DNA of 64,000 nt from the NCBI GenBank assembly GCA_900474095.1, contig UCOA01000067.1, forward strand, positions 1 through 64,000. Direction: 5' to 3'. The notes under the pieces were generated by a model. The model made no database searches, had not been told where the DNA came from, and worked only from the letters and a program-made list of their open reading frames with translations. Position numbers and translations under genes: made by a program. Positions 54,365 to 62,876 of this stretch are shown one piece after another; within the stretch, counting starts at the first letter, position 1, and every line of letters begins with the position of its first letter. The stretch is from Hyphomicrobiales bacterium (lineage in GTDB: Bacteria > Pseudomonadota > Alphaproteobacteria > Rhizobiales > Rhizobiaceae).

Positions 54365-55321
54365 TCAGCGGCTCCTTCTGATATCGTTGGCGCGCGGGTC
54401 GAGCAGCGGATAGAGCACGTCGACCAGAAGATTGGAGATCATGACCAGGAACGAACCGATCAACGTGACGGCGAGAATGACCGGATAGTCGGTATTGGTG
54501 AGCGCTTTCACGGTCAGGCGGCCAAGGCCCGGCAGGCCAAAAACGAGCTCGACGAATATGGCGCCGTTGACAATGGTGATCATGATCAGGCCGAGCTGGG
54601 TGACGACGGGCGTCAGCACCGGGCGCAGGATATGGCGAAGGGCTACCATCGTTTCCGGTACGCCCTTGGCGCGAGCGGTACGCACGAAATCCTCCGACAG
54701 CACCTCGATCACGGCAGCACGGGTCTGGCGCACGATCAATGCAATCGGCTGGAAGGAAAGGACAAACAGCGGCAAGAGGATGCGAACGTCGAAGATGCCG
54801 CCCCAGCCGTAGGGAACAGCAGAACCGGGCAGAACCAGGATCAGAAGAACCATCAGCATCGGCCCCGCGACATAAGCCGGGATCGCCCAGAGAAACAGGG
54901 CCGAACCGAGAATGGCATAGTCGGTACGGGTGTTCTGGTTCAGTGCCGCGATCAGCCCGAGCGGAATGGCAACGACGGCAGTGAGAATGACGGAACAGAG
55001 TGCCAGCTTGAAGGAAACGGGGGCCGCGGCCGAGACCATCGCCCAGACGGAACGGCCAGAACTCAGCGAATTTCCGAAATTACCGTGCAGCAGGTTCCAG
55101 ATATAGCTGCCGAACTGGACGAGGAACGGCCGGTTGAGGCCCGCACTCTCCCGGATCGCCTCGATGCGTTCGGGGTTGTAGGCAACGTCGCCGGGCGCGC
55201 GCAGGAAGATCAGCTTGATCGGGTCGCCGGCGCCATAATAGGCGAGCGCATAGACCCCGAGCATAACGAGCAGGACGGAGGGAATCCAGACGACGAAACG
55301 GGTCGCAATGTAGCGCAGCAT
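54365..55321 (-). CDS. ABC transporter permease, DppB type
   Basis: The protein has 318 residues. YIATRFVVWIPSVLLVMLGV is the first membrane helix, followed by the OppB/DppB N-terminal domain (LNRPFLVQFGSYIWNLLHGN) and the EAA-loop FVRTARAKGVPETMVALRHI. I chose the ATG at 55321, since GGGAG precedes it and the residues upstream are not membrane-protein-like. It pairs with the DppC-type permease to form the channel. Confidence 0.93.
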   Translation of the reverse strand: MLRYIATRFVVWIPSVLLVMLGVYALAYYGAGDPIKLIFLRAPGDVAYNPERIEAIRESAGLNRPFLVQFGSYIWNLLHGNFGNSLSSGRSVWAMVSAAAPVSFKLALCSVILTAVVAIPLGLIAALNQNTRTDYAILGSALFLWAIPAYVAGPMLMVLLILVLPGSAVPYGWGGIFDVRILLPLFVLSFQPIALIVRQTRAAVIEVLSEDFVRTARAKGVPETMVALRHILRPVLTPVVTQLGLIMITIVNGAIFVELVFGLPGLGRLTVKALTNTDYPVILAVTLIGSFLVMISNLLVDVLYPLLDPRANDIRRSR

Positions 55322-55448
55322 GGCAGTCTCCCACCTGGTGTTCAGAAGATGAAGCGTCGAGGGGCGCAAGCTCGCGCTGTCATACTCCAACATGCGAAAT
55401 CTGTGCGGAAGCGGCTTGCGCTCCCGCACAGGCTGGTGACCGTCTGGC

Positions 55449-57101
55449 TCAAGCGACCGAGATGTCCCAAGGCGCCACGACCTGCCAGTCGAGGTTCTTG
55501 TCAATGCCGATCACCTTGTCCGTTGCCCAGCGCGACATGGCCTGGGCGTACCAGGGAATGAAGGTCCAGTCCTCGCGGAAGGCCTTCTGGGCTTCTTGCG
55601 CAAGCGCAACACGTTGCGGATCATCCACCGCCTTGGTGGCGGCTTCGGCAAGAAGGCTGTCGACCTTGTCGTTCTTGTAGCCGCCAAGCTTGTTCTGCGC
55701 ATTCGAGGAGGTCGAAGCGATGGAACCGGCAAGATAGGAGACGGCATCGGGAACGCGTGTGCCGACATCGTCGCGGAAAATCTGCACCGCGTTCTGGTCT
55801 GGACCGGCATAGGCATCCTGCTGTGGCTTCATGTCGACGGCGGTGATGCCGAGGTTCTGGCGCCATTGTTCGGCGATGAACTGTGCAGCCGCCTCGATTG
55901 CCGGGCCGGAAATGCCGACGAACAGAAGTTTGGGCAGACGCTCCGGTCCGCCATAGCTTGATTCCGCCAGCAGCTTCTTTGCGCCCTCCGGATCGTAAGG
56001 ATAGGGCTCGAAGCCGGAATTGTCGGCGCCGGGCACGGAGTTGAGAACCTGATCCGTCTTCTTGTGCGGGCCATCCGGGAAGGATGCCTTCATCAAGCCT
56101 TCGCGGTCAACGGCCATGATCAGCGCCTGGCGCACCTTCGGATCGTCCATCGGCGCGCGCGACGCATTGAACCAGAAGTGCTGGCTGGTCGGGATCAGCG
56201 GCCCTTCGGCAAAGCTGGTGCCGAGGTCCTGCACGATGGTGGAGGTGACAAGTTCGGTATGCGCATTGTATTCGCCGGACTTCAGAAGCGATGTTGCCGT
56301 GACATTGTCCTCGATCGAGTCGATCTCGATGCGGGCGAGTTTCGGTTTCGGGCCGAAGAAATTCTCGTTCGGCTCGAACACCAGCTTGCCGGCGTCAAGG
56401 TCGATGCTGGTCAGCTTGAACGGACCGGAAGAGACTGCGCCGCTGTCGGGCATGTACCAGTCGGCGACTTCCTCGCCGTCCTCGCCGCGCGATTGCGACG
56501 CCTTAGTGATCGGAGCGATATGGTTGGCAAGACGCATGAAGAAGATCGGATCGGCGTCGGCCAGCGTGACGACGACCGTGCCTTCGTCGGGCGCCGCGAT
56601 ACCGGAAATTTCCTTGGCTTTGCCGGCGCTGACGTCGGCGTAGCCGGCGACCTTGCTCAGCACCTGATCGGCGCGCTGGTTCTTGGTGTTCGGCATGGCC
56701 GAGACGTTCCATGAGCCCTTCACGTCCTCAGCGGTGATCTTGCTGCCGTCGGAGAAGACGGCCTTCGGGTCGATCTTGAAAGTCCAGGTCTTGTTGTCGG
56801 CAGCTGGTTCCCAGCTTGTAAAGACGTAAGGGTGCAGTTCGCCCTTGCTGTCGAAATACATCGGCGCCGCCCACCAGGCCGAGTTCCAGCGGTATGGCGG
56901 GCCGCCACCGCGCAGCGGCGACCAATCCTGGTTGAAGGCAGGATGCGCGACCTTGAGCACCTGGCCTTCCTGCGCCACGACGATGCGAGCATTCAGGCCG
57001 AACAGGCCAAGGGCCACACTCGTGCCAAGTCCGAGTTTCAAGGTGTCGCGGCGCGTCATCTGCGGCTTTGACGAGCCGGTACCATCGTTTCTATTAGACA
57101 T
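55449..57101 (-). CDS. ABC transporter substrate-binding protein, family 5, Tat-exported
   Basis: The protein has 550 residues. It has a twin-arginine signal (MTRRDTLKLGLG, residues 15-26), then a hydrophobic region ending near AQE. The body shows SBP family 5 blocks such as GEYNAHTELVTSTI, SRAPMDDPKVRQALIMAVDR and EWRQNLGITAVDMKPQQDAY. GGGAGG precedes the ATG. It is the first gene of the minus-strand importer unit and diverges from the DapA-type gene. Family 5 proteins also bind oligosaccharides and sugar acids, so the ligand is open. Confidence 0.93.
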   Translation of the reverse strand: MSNRNDGTGSSKPQMTRRDTLKLGLGTSVALGLFGLNARIVVAQEGQVLKVAHPAFNQDWSPLRGGGPPYRWNSAWWAAPMYFDSKGELHPYVFTSWEPAADNKTWTFKIDPKAVFSDGSKITAEDVKGSWNVSAMPNTKNQRADQVLSKVAGYADVSAGKAKEISGIAAPDEGTVVVTLADADPIFFMRLANHIAPITKASQSRGEDGEEVADWYMPDSGAVSSGPFKLTSIDLDAGKLVFEPNENFFGPKPKLARIEIDSIEDNVTATSLLKSGEYNAHTELVTSTIVQDLGTSFAEGPLIPTSQHFWFNASRAPMDDPKVRQALIMAVDREGLMKASFPDGPHKKTDQVLNSVPGADNSGFEPYPYDPEGAKKLLAESSYGGPERLPKLLFVGISGPAIEAAAQFIAEQWRQNLGITAVDMKPQQDAYAGPDQNAVQIFRDDVGTRVPDAVSYLAGSIASTSSNAQNKLGGYKNDKVDSLLAEAATKAVDDPQRVALAQEAQKAFREDWTFIPWYAQAMSRWATDKVIGIDKNLDWQVVAPWDISVA

Positions 57102-57187
57102 CTGATCCTCCCATAGATGCAGTCATCGCGCCCTCCATCTGCCTGGTTCCCGACAGGTTGCCGCGCCATGATGAGATCAGACACTGA

Positions 57188-57216
57188 ATTGATATTGTAA
57201 ATATGTCAATATTAAT
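57188..57216. promoter_or_regulatory. Inverted repeat upstream of the substrate-binding protein gene
   Basis: ATTGATATTG pairs with CAATATTAAT across nine bases, nine of ten positions complementary. It lies about 87 bases from the substrate-binding protein start, in an AT-rich divergent promoter. It is a candidate operator or promoter element for the importer unit. Confidence 0.45.
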
Positions 57217-57313
57217 TCTTTGTGGTTTATCGAGCGACGATAGCGTCGAGGAGAAATTCATTATAAATCAATGGCATATTTTTTCTTATGAATTTTCAGG
57301 CTGAAATTTTTCT

Positions 57314-57326
57314 TGACAAGTTGTCA
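57314..57326. promoter_or_regulatory. Palindrome TGACAAGTTGTCA, candidate operator
   Basis: This is a perfect 13-base palindrome about 70 bases ahead of the DapA-type gene. TTGACAAGTTG recurs in the palindrome at 59582-59603, in front of the dehydrogenase genes. A shared regulator, most simply the island's GntR protein, would explain both. Confidence 0.55.
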
Positions 57327-57397
57327 GGATTGCGGAAAAAAGCCGAATGCCTTTGGCGGTTCAGATCGAAAAGCGTCAGGCAGGAGGAGTTCGCCGG

Positions 57398-58303
57398 ATG
57401 GCCATTCACGAGATAAGCGGCGTGTACAGCGCTGCCACCACACCGCTCAATGCCGATTATACCGCGGACCTCGGCCTTTTTACCGCCCATTGCCAGCGCC
57501 TGCTCGACGAGGGATGCCATGGTGTGGCGCTGCTGGGTACGACCGGCGAGGCCAATTCGTTTTCCACAGTGGAGCGCCGACAGATCCTCGAGGCTGCGCT
57601 GAAGTCCGGCATTTCCGCCAGTCAGCTGATGCCCGGGACCGGCGTTGCCGCGATACCGGAGACAATCGAGTTGACCCGGCATGCGTTGTCGGTCGACGTG
57701 ACCCGCGTCGTCATGCTGCCGCCCTTCTATTACAAGGGTGTTTCAGACGACGGGCTTTTTGCGGCCTATGCGCGGATCATCGAGACGATCGCCGACGACC
57801 GGCTCCGTATCGTGCTCTATCACATCCCCCAGGTTTCCGGCATCCCGCTGACGCTGTCGCTGATCGGCCGCCTGATCAAGGCATTCCCGAATACGGTGGT
57901 TGGGATCAAGGATTCCGCCGGTGATTTTGCCAATATGCAGGCCCTTGTCACTGCTTTCCCGGGTTTTTCGGTGCTTGCCGGCGCAGATCCGCTCCTCTTG
58001 CCGCTGATCAAGGCCGGCGGCGCCGGTTGCATCACCGCCACGTCCAACCTGGTCGCAGCTTCCCTGCGGATCGTCTATGATCACGCGAATGACCCGTCCC
58101 GTGCGGGTGAGGTCGAGGCGGCGCAGGCACGCATCGGCGCCTATCGCTCCCTCTCCAATTCCTATGTCCAGATCCCGACGATCAAGGCGATGGTGGGATT
58201 GAAGAGCGGCAATGCCGCCTGGGGGCTCCCGCGTCCGCCATTGATGGCGCTGAGCGCTGCCGAACAGGCAGATCTCGCAACCAAATTCGCGCAATTGCCT
58301 TGA
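57398..58303 (+). CDS. Dihydrodipicolinate synthase/N-acetylneuraminate lyase family aldolase
   Basis: The protein has 301 residues from the ATG at 57398, with GGAGGAG upstream. GTTGEANS (residues 47-54) is the carboxylate-binding loop, Tyr141 lies in LYHIPQVSG, and Lys171 in VGIKDSAGD is the Schiff-base lysine. Members condense or cleave pyruvate with an aldehyde. With kinase and dehydrogenase genes nearby, retro-aldol cleavage of a keto-acid sugar is more likely than lysine synthesis. The Asp-box gene follows after 12 bases. Confidence 0.9.
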   Translation: MAIHEISGVYSAATTPLNADYTADLGLFTAHCQRLLDEGCHGVALLGTTGEANSFSTVERRQILEAALKSGISASQLMPGTGVAAIPETIELTRHALSVDVTRVVMLPPFYYKGVSDDGLFAAYARIIETIADDRLRIVLYHIPQVSGIPLTLSLIGRLIKAFPNTVVGIKDSAGDFANMQALVTAFPGFSVLAGADPLLLPLIKAGGAGCITATSNLVAASLRIVYDHANDPSRAGEVEAAQARIGAYRSLSNSYVQIPTIKAMVGLKSGNAAWGLPRPPLMALSAAEQADLATKFAQLP

Positions 58304-58315
58304 GGAGCGATCAAT

Positions 58316-59506
58316 ATGCTGACGACCTCCGGCCTTCGGCCTGACGAGATTCCGGCGTTGATGAACGGTGCGCTTGCGCCGCACCGCCTGGAAAACGGGC
58401 GTTTCGAGGCGTTTCTGCCGTCGCCGTGCGTGCAAAATCATGCCGCAAATCTCGCATTCCTGCCCGACGGCACGCTCGCTTGCGTCTGGTTCGGGGGCAC
58501 GATGGAAGGGATGGGCGATATCTCGATCTACATGTCACGGCTGGCGCCAGGGGCGTCCTTGTGGTCGCAGCCCGAGAAGATGTCGGACGATCCGCAAAAA
58601 TCGGAGCAGAACCCGCTTCTTTTCACCGCTCCGGACGGCAAGGTCTGGCTGATCTTCACGTCGCAGACCTCGGGAAACCAGGACGGCGCTATCGTCAAGC
58701 GACGGATCTCTGCCGACGGCGGCCGGACCTTCGGCCCGGTCGACATTCTTTGCGATATTCCCGGCACATTCGTGCGCCAGCCGATCATCGTCAACGCAAA
58801 AGGAACCTGGCTTCTTCCCGCGTTCCGCTGCATTGGCGTGCCGGGAACCCGCTGGACCGGCGATGCCGATACCGCAGCGGTTCTCGTCTCGCGAGATGCC
58901 GGGGAAAGCTGGGCGATGGTCGACGTGCCCGACAGTATCGGCGCGGTGCACATGAATATCGTCCCGCAGGGCGGCGCGCGGATGGTCGCTTATTACCGCA
59001 ACCGTTTTGCCGAGCAGATCCTGCGCAGCGTGTCGGACGACGACGGCATGTGCTGGAGCGCGCCGGAACCGATTAATCTGCCGAACAACAATTCATCGAT
59101 CCAGGCGGTCGGCTTTTCAAGTGGGCGGATCGCCATCGTCTATAACCATTCCAACGCCTCGACGTCGGACGATCGACGCCATTCGCTCTATGACGAGATC
59201 GAAACGGATGGAGGGGCGCAAGGTGATAAACCCGAGACCGCCGTCGTCTCCAAGGGGCGCAAGGCAGTCTGGGGCGTTCCCCGCTCGCCGATGAGTCTCG
59301 CCTTCTCTGATGATGGAGGCCAAACGTTCGGTGGCCGGCGTGATCTCGACACCGGTGACGGCTATTGCCTGACCAACAATTCGAAGGACGCGCTCAATCG
59401 GGAATATTCCTATCCCTCGCTCGTCGAAGGACCGGATGGGGCGTTACACGTCGCCTATACCTATTATCGCCGTGCCATCAAATATGTGCGCTTGGCGTCC
59501 CATTGA
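58316..59506 (+). CDS. Asp-box (BNR) protein, sialidase superfamily
   Basis: The protein has 396 residues and no signal peptide, so it is probably cytoplasmic. Four Asp-box turns are visible: SADGGRTFGP, SRDAGESWAM, SDDDGMCWSA and SDDGGQTFGG. RYLP-type Arg residues lie in WFGGTMEG and YYRNRF contexts. The six-bladed propeller of exo-sialidases and related lyases or epimerases is implied. Without secretion it may process an imported oligosaccharide or an unsaturated sugar. GAGGAG precedes the start and the gene is in operon with the aldolase. True sialidase activity is not shown. Confidence 0.8.
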   Translation: MLTTSGLRPDEIPALMNGALAPHRLENGRFEAFLPSPCVQNHAANLAFLPDGTLACVWFGGTMEGMGDISIYMSRLAPGASLWSQPEKMSDDPQKSEQNPLLFTAPDGKVWLIFTSQTSGNQDGAIVKRRISADGGRTFGPVDILCDIPGTFVRQPIIVNAKGTWLLPAFRCIGVPGTRWTGDADTAAVLVSRDAGESWAMVDVPDSIGAVHMNIVPQGGARMVAYYRNRFAEQILRSVSDDDGMCWSAPEPINLPNNNSSIQAVGFSSGRIAIVYNHSNASTSDDRRHSLYDEIETDGGAQGDKPETAVVSKGRKAVWGVPRSPMSLAFSDDGGQTFGGRRDLDTGDGYCLTNNSKDALNREYSYPSLVEGPDGALHVAYTYYRRAIKYVRLASH

Positions 59507-59921
59507 GAGCTCGGTCCTGCCGAGCCGCTACGCTGATCGGCAGGCGTCTCAATTCAGGCAAGACGCCTTGTTCCGCTCCAACGTTTGACAAGTTGGTCAA
59601 ACGGCGCCCATTCAGGGTACCATGGCGGGGCAAAGCTCGTTTGTTTACACGGTATTTTACAGGTCAGACATGGCAACCGAACGTGGTCGTCACAAACAGC
59701 CGAGCGGTTACGACAGATACGTACTGTGTTAAAATGTGCAATGATCATAACCTGTTGATTGGTAATATTAAAACAACATGCTCGGGCATTGCCCCTCGGT
59801 GACGCAGAAAAGCTGGATGGCACCAAGTTATCTATTGCCAAGGAAGCCTGCCGTGTGTAACAAATTTACATGTTGTCGCGGGCGCTCGATGGGCGCATAC
59901 GCCTAGACGCGAGGATCCATC
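59507..59921. other. Intergenic region with an operator-like palindrome
   Basis: About 415 bases separate the Asp-box gene from the dehydrogenase unit on the same strand, with no supported gene. The AT-rich part at 59720-59790 is a likely promoter for the dehydrogenase genes. The palindrome at 59582-59603 is described separately. Confidence 0.55.
59582..59603. promoter_or_regulatory. Perfect inverted repeat CGTTTGAC-N6-GTCAAACG
   Basis: Eight-base arms are fully complementary across AAGTTG. The core TTGACAAGTTG is shared with the palindrome at 57314. No T-run follows, so it is more likely an operator than a terminator. It lies about 320 bases before the dehydrogenase gene. Confidence 0.55.
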
Positions 59922-61055
59922 ATGACAAGCCTGAGCGCGCCGATCACAATCGTTCGTCCCGAAATCATCGAGTTCGGCGTCGGGGTCGCGCCAAGGCTGG
60001 GGACGTGGGCGGCCGCTCAGGGCTTTTCGCGCGTTCTCGTCGTTTCGGATGGCTTTAATGCCTCGCGTATCGATATCCTCGAGCTACCGGGCGTCATTAC
60101 CGTCTTCTCGCAGGTCAGGCCTGAGCCTGACACCGATAATCTGGATTTACTTCTGACGGTTGCAAACGACGTGCGCGCCGACCTGATCGTCGGTTTCGGC
60201 GGGGGCAGCGCCATGGATCTTGCCAAGCTTGCGTCCGTCCTTTCCGGTTCCGCGCAGACATTGCGTGAGGTCGTTGGTGCTGGCAGGGTTGCGCAACGAC
60301 GCCGGGTGGGACTTGCACAAGTGCCGACGACATCGGGGACCGGCAGCGAAGCAGGCATCCGCGCTCTGGTTACCGATCCGCAAACCCAGGCCAAGCTTGC
60401 GGTCGAAAGCATCCACATGCTTGCCGATATCGCCGTCATCGATCCCGCCCTGACCTTTACCGTTCCGACTGCGACGACGGCGGCAACCGGCGTCGATGCC
60501 ATGGCACATTGCGTCGAAGCTTTCACCAACCGCAAGGCGCATCCGATGATCGATCTTTATGCAATCGAGGGGGTTCGCCTGGTTGGACGTTATCTTGCTC
60601 GCGCCGTTGCCGACGGGTCGGACGCGCAGGCGCGGGCAGGGCTCTCGCTTGCCTCGCTCTATGGCGGCTTCTGCCTCGGTCCGGTCAACACTGCCGGCGG
60701 GCATGCGCTTGCCTATCCGCTTGGAACCCGCTGGCATATCGCCCACGGCGCAGCCAATGCCCTGATTTTCCCGCATGTGCTGGCCTTCAACACGCCTGCT
60801 GTTGCCGCAAAGACGAAGCAGGTGATCGAGGCGCTGAACCTTAAGGCGGGCTTGGACCAGGCATCGGTGTTCGATGCTTCGTTCGCTTTCTGCGCCGGGC
60901 TTGGCATCGAGATGCGGCTTTCGGCCCTTGGTGTTGCCGCTGACGATCTCGGCGCCATGGCCGACGACGCCTTCGCCATTCGCCGCCTTCTCGACAACAA
61001 TCCGCGCGAGCTTGGCCGGAGCGACATTCTTTCGATCTACCAGGCCGCCTATTGA
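59922..61055 (+). CDS. Iron-containing alcohol dehydrogenase
   Basis: The protein has 377 residues. LIVGFGGGSAMDLAKLAS is the nucleotide loop, QVPTTSGTGSEAG the second cofactor block, and TGVDAMAHCVEAF, GGHALAYPLG and HGAANALIFPHVL carry the Asp and His metal ligands. It should reduce or oxidise a small aldehyde or alcohol with NAD(P). In this island it may handle the aldehyde released by the aldolase. The pdxA2-like gene follows after 21 bases. Confidence 0.92.
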   Translation: MTSLSAPITIVRPEIIEFGVGVAPRLGTWAAAQGFSRVLVVSDGFNASRIDILELPGVITVFSQVRPEPDTDNLDLLLTVANDVRADLIVGFGGGSAMDLAKLASVLSGSAQTLREVVGAGRVAQRRRVGLAQVPTTSGTGSEAGIRALVTDPQTQAKLAVESIHMLADIAVIDPALTFTVPTATTAATGVDAMAHCVEAFTNRKAHPMIDLYAIEGVRLVGRYLARAVADGSDAQARAGLSLASLYGGFCLGPVNTAGGHALAYPLGTRWHIAHGAANALIFPHVLAFNTPAVAAKTKQVIEALNLKAGLDQASVFDASFAFCAGLGIEMRLSALGVAADDLGAMADDAFAIRRLLDNNPRELGRSDILSIYQAAY

Positions 61056-61076
61056 GACGCATGCCCGCAGAGGACA

Positions 61077-62063
61077 ATGATCATGAGCACATCACGCGTA
61101 GCCGTCACACTCGGCGATCCGGCCGGTGTCGGACCGGAAGTCATCGTCAAGGCGCTGGCGGCACTGCCGGAAGCCGACCGGGTCAATTTCGTTGTCATAG
61201 GCAATGTCGAGGCGTTGGAGCGGGCAAACAGGGTGACGGGCACGGAGTTGCGGTTTTCCGCAATGCCAGCGGCTGGTGTCGTTGCGGTCGATGAAGTCGT
61301 GATCGACGGCAGCCTGCCGGAGATCGGCAAGGTCAGTCCCGTGGCGGGAGACGCATCCGTGCGCTACATCAAGCGCGCCGTCGAACTTGCCATGTCCGGC
61401 GAGGTCGATTGCATCGTCACGGCGCCGATCAACAAGGAGGCGATGAACCTCGCCGGCCATCATTTCGACGGCCACACGGGGCTTCTTGCCCATCTCACCG
61501 GGTCGAAAAGCTCCTTCATGCTGCTTGCATCCGAGCGGCTGAACACGATCCATGTCTCGACGCATGTGTCGCTGCGCACCGCTATCGAGCGGGCGACGGT
61601 CGAGCGGGTGCTGGCGACGATCGAGGCGGGGCACCGGCATTTTCTTCGTCTTGGGCGCCGGGCGCGCATCGCCGTGGCGGGCATCAATCCGCATTGCGGC
61701 GAAGGTGGCCTGTTCGGCGACGAGGACATGAAATTCCTCGCACCGGCGGTCGAACTGGCGCGGCAAAAGGGGATCGACGTCGTCGGTCCGATTTCGGCCG
61801 ATACAGTCTACGCGCGCGCCTACGGCGGCGCCTTCGATCTTGTTGTCGCGCAGTATCACGACCAGGGGCATATCCCGATCAAGCTCGTTGCCTTCGAGAC
61901 TGCCGTCAACGTGTCGCTCGGGCTGCCGATCGATCGTGTTTCAGTGGATCACGGAACAGCCTTCGACATTGCCGGCACAGGCAAGGCAAACCATGCAAAT
62001 ATGTTGTCGGCAATAGACTATGCGCGGCTGGTTGCGCGATCGCCGAGAGCGACAGCGGTGTAA
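61077..62063 (+). CDS. pdxA2: PdxA2-like 4-phospho-sugar-acid dehydrogenase
   Basis: The protein has 328 residues. [20 protein letters not shown] is the N-terminal PdxA signature, with [35 protein letters not shown] and the metal-binding [13 protein letters not shown]. PdxA2 enzymes oxidise and decarboxylate 4-phospho-D-threonate or -erythronate to DHAP, and usually pair with DUF1537 kinases such as the one at 50286. Housekeeping PdxA in vitamin B6 synthesis is the alternative, but the context favours catabolism. A second ATG two codons in is also possible. Confidence 0.88.
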   Translation: MIMSTSRVAVTLGDPAGVGPEVIVKALAALPEADRVNFVVIGNVEALERANRVTGTELRFSAMPAAGVVAVDEVVIDGSLPEIGKVSPVAGDASVRYIKRAVELAMSGEVDCIVTAPINKEAMNLAGHHFDGHTGLLAHLTGSKSSFMLLASERLNTIHVSTHVSLRTAIERATVERVLATIEAGHRHFLRLGRRARIAVAGINPHCGEGGLFGDEDMKFLAPAVELARQKGIDVVGPISADTVYARAYGGAFDLVVAQYHDQGHIPIKLVAFETAVNVSLGLPIDRVSVDHGTAFDIAGTGKANHANMLSAIDYARLVARSPRATAV

Positions 62064-62256
62064 ACACAAACGACGCGCCGTTACGCGCGGCCGACCGTGA
62101 CGCGAGGACAGAGCGAAGGATGGCGGTCGACCGGTTTAGGAGCGGACGATCTCACAGGCAGCAGCTTTCAGGCCTCCCACCTGGATGTCGAGTTCTTAGC
62201 CTGTCCTCCTGACAGGGGCATGTTACAAGTCTCAAATGTCACTTTTGCCCGAGGTT

Positions 62257-62307
62257 GTCGCAAAAGCCCGCGGTCGTCGCTGGACTTTTGCGTCTGGCAT
62301 TTGCGAC
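62257..62307. repeat. Two overlapping 8-base inverted repeats
   Basis: CGCAAAAG (62259-62266) pairs with CTTTTGCG (62285-62292), and GTCGCAAA (62257-62264) pairs with TTTGCGAC (62300-62307). The two pairings share sequence and so compete. They lie between the convergent pdxA2 and RidA-family genes, where a bidirectional terminator would be expected, but T-runs are lacking. Confidence 0.4.
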
Positions 62308-62323
62308 GGGTATTTCGGAGCAA

Positions 62324-62716
62324 TTACCGCGGGATGCGGGCGATCACCTTTATCTCGAAATCAAAGCCGGCGAGCCAGTTCACTCCGAGTGCAGTCCAGT
62401 TCGGATAAGGTGGAATGCTGAAAATCTTCTGCTTGACTGCCATGATGGTTCCGAACTGGTTCTCGGGGTCAGTGTGGAACGTCGTCACATCCACGATATC
62501 GTCGAACGTGCAGCCTGCGGCGGCTAGCGTCGCCTCGAGATTTTCGAAGGCCAGCCGGACCTGGCGTTCGAAATCAGGCTCGGGTGTTCCGTCGGAACGG
62601 CTGCCGACCTGGCCCGAGACGAACAGAAGGTCGCCGGATCGGATTGCGGCGGAATAGCCGTGCTCCTCGTAAAGAGTGTGCCTGTTGGCAGGAAAGATTG
62701 CTTCGCGTTGGGTCAT
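62324..62716 (-). CDS. RidA-family (YjgF/YER057c) protein lacking the usual active-site Arg
   Basis: The protein has 130 residues. YSAAIRSGDLLFVSGQVG and AFENLEATLAAAGCTFDDIV are typical, but the motif near residue 105 that carries the deaminase Arg (usually PARS) reads PNWTALGV. Without that Arg it probably belongs to a non-RidA Rid subfamily of unknown substrate. It diverges from the TetR-type gene through three operator-like repeats, so it is a likely target of that regulator. Confidence 0.85.
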   Translation of the reverse strand: MTQREAIFPANRHTLYEEHGYSAAIRSGDLLFVSGQVGSRSDGTPEPDFERQVRLAFENLEATLAAAGCTFDDIVDVTTFHTDPENQFGTIMAVKQKIFSIPPYPNWTALGVNWLAGFDFEIKVIARIPR

Positions 62717-62796
62717 TCTCTCGATCTCTCTTCATTATCGTTGACTAGCAACCGATGAGCGCGGCCGGAGCTTCACATGCTGTCGCATCATCTGGT

Positions 62797-62860
62797 ATAC
62801 GGTGCGTATCTGTGATATTACACATACGTACCGTATGTCAAGTTCATATACGTAGCGTAT
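62797..62860. promoter_or_regulatory. Three ATACG-N3-CGTAT palindromes in the RidA/TetR promoter
   Basis: ATACGGTGCGTAT (62797-62809), ACATACGTACCGTATGT (62822-62838) and ATACGTAGCGTAT (62848-62860) share five-base arms and a three-base spacer. Their centres lie 27 and 24 bases apart. The third touches an early in-frame ATG of the TetR gene, which favours the later start. This is a classic layout for a TetR-type autoregulatory operator. Confidence 0.8.
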
Positions 62861-62876
62861 GTGGTTTGAGGGCAAG

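Noticed and set aside
53502-55561. Two open frames of about 300 codons on the plus strand across the permease genes
   Set aside because: They mirror the permease coding frames, are rich in R, D, H and Q, and have no domain or ribosome site.
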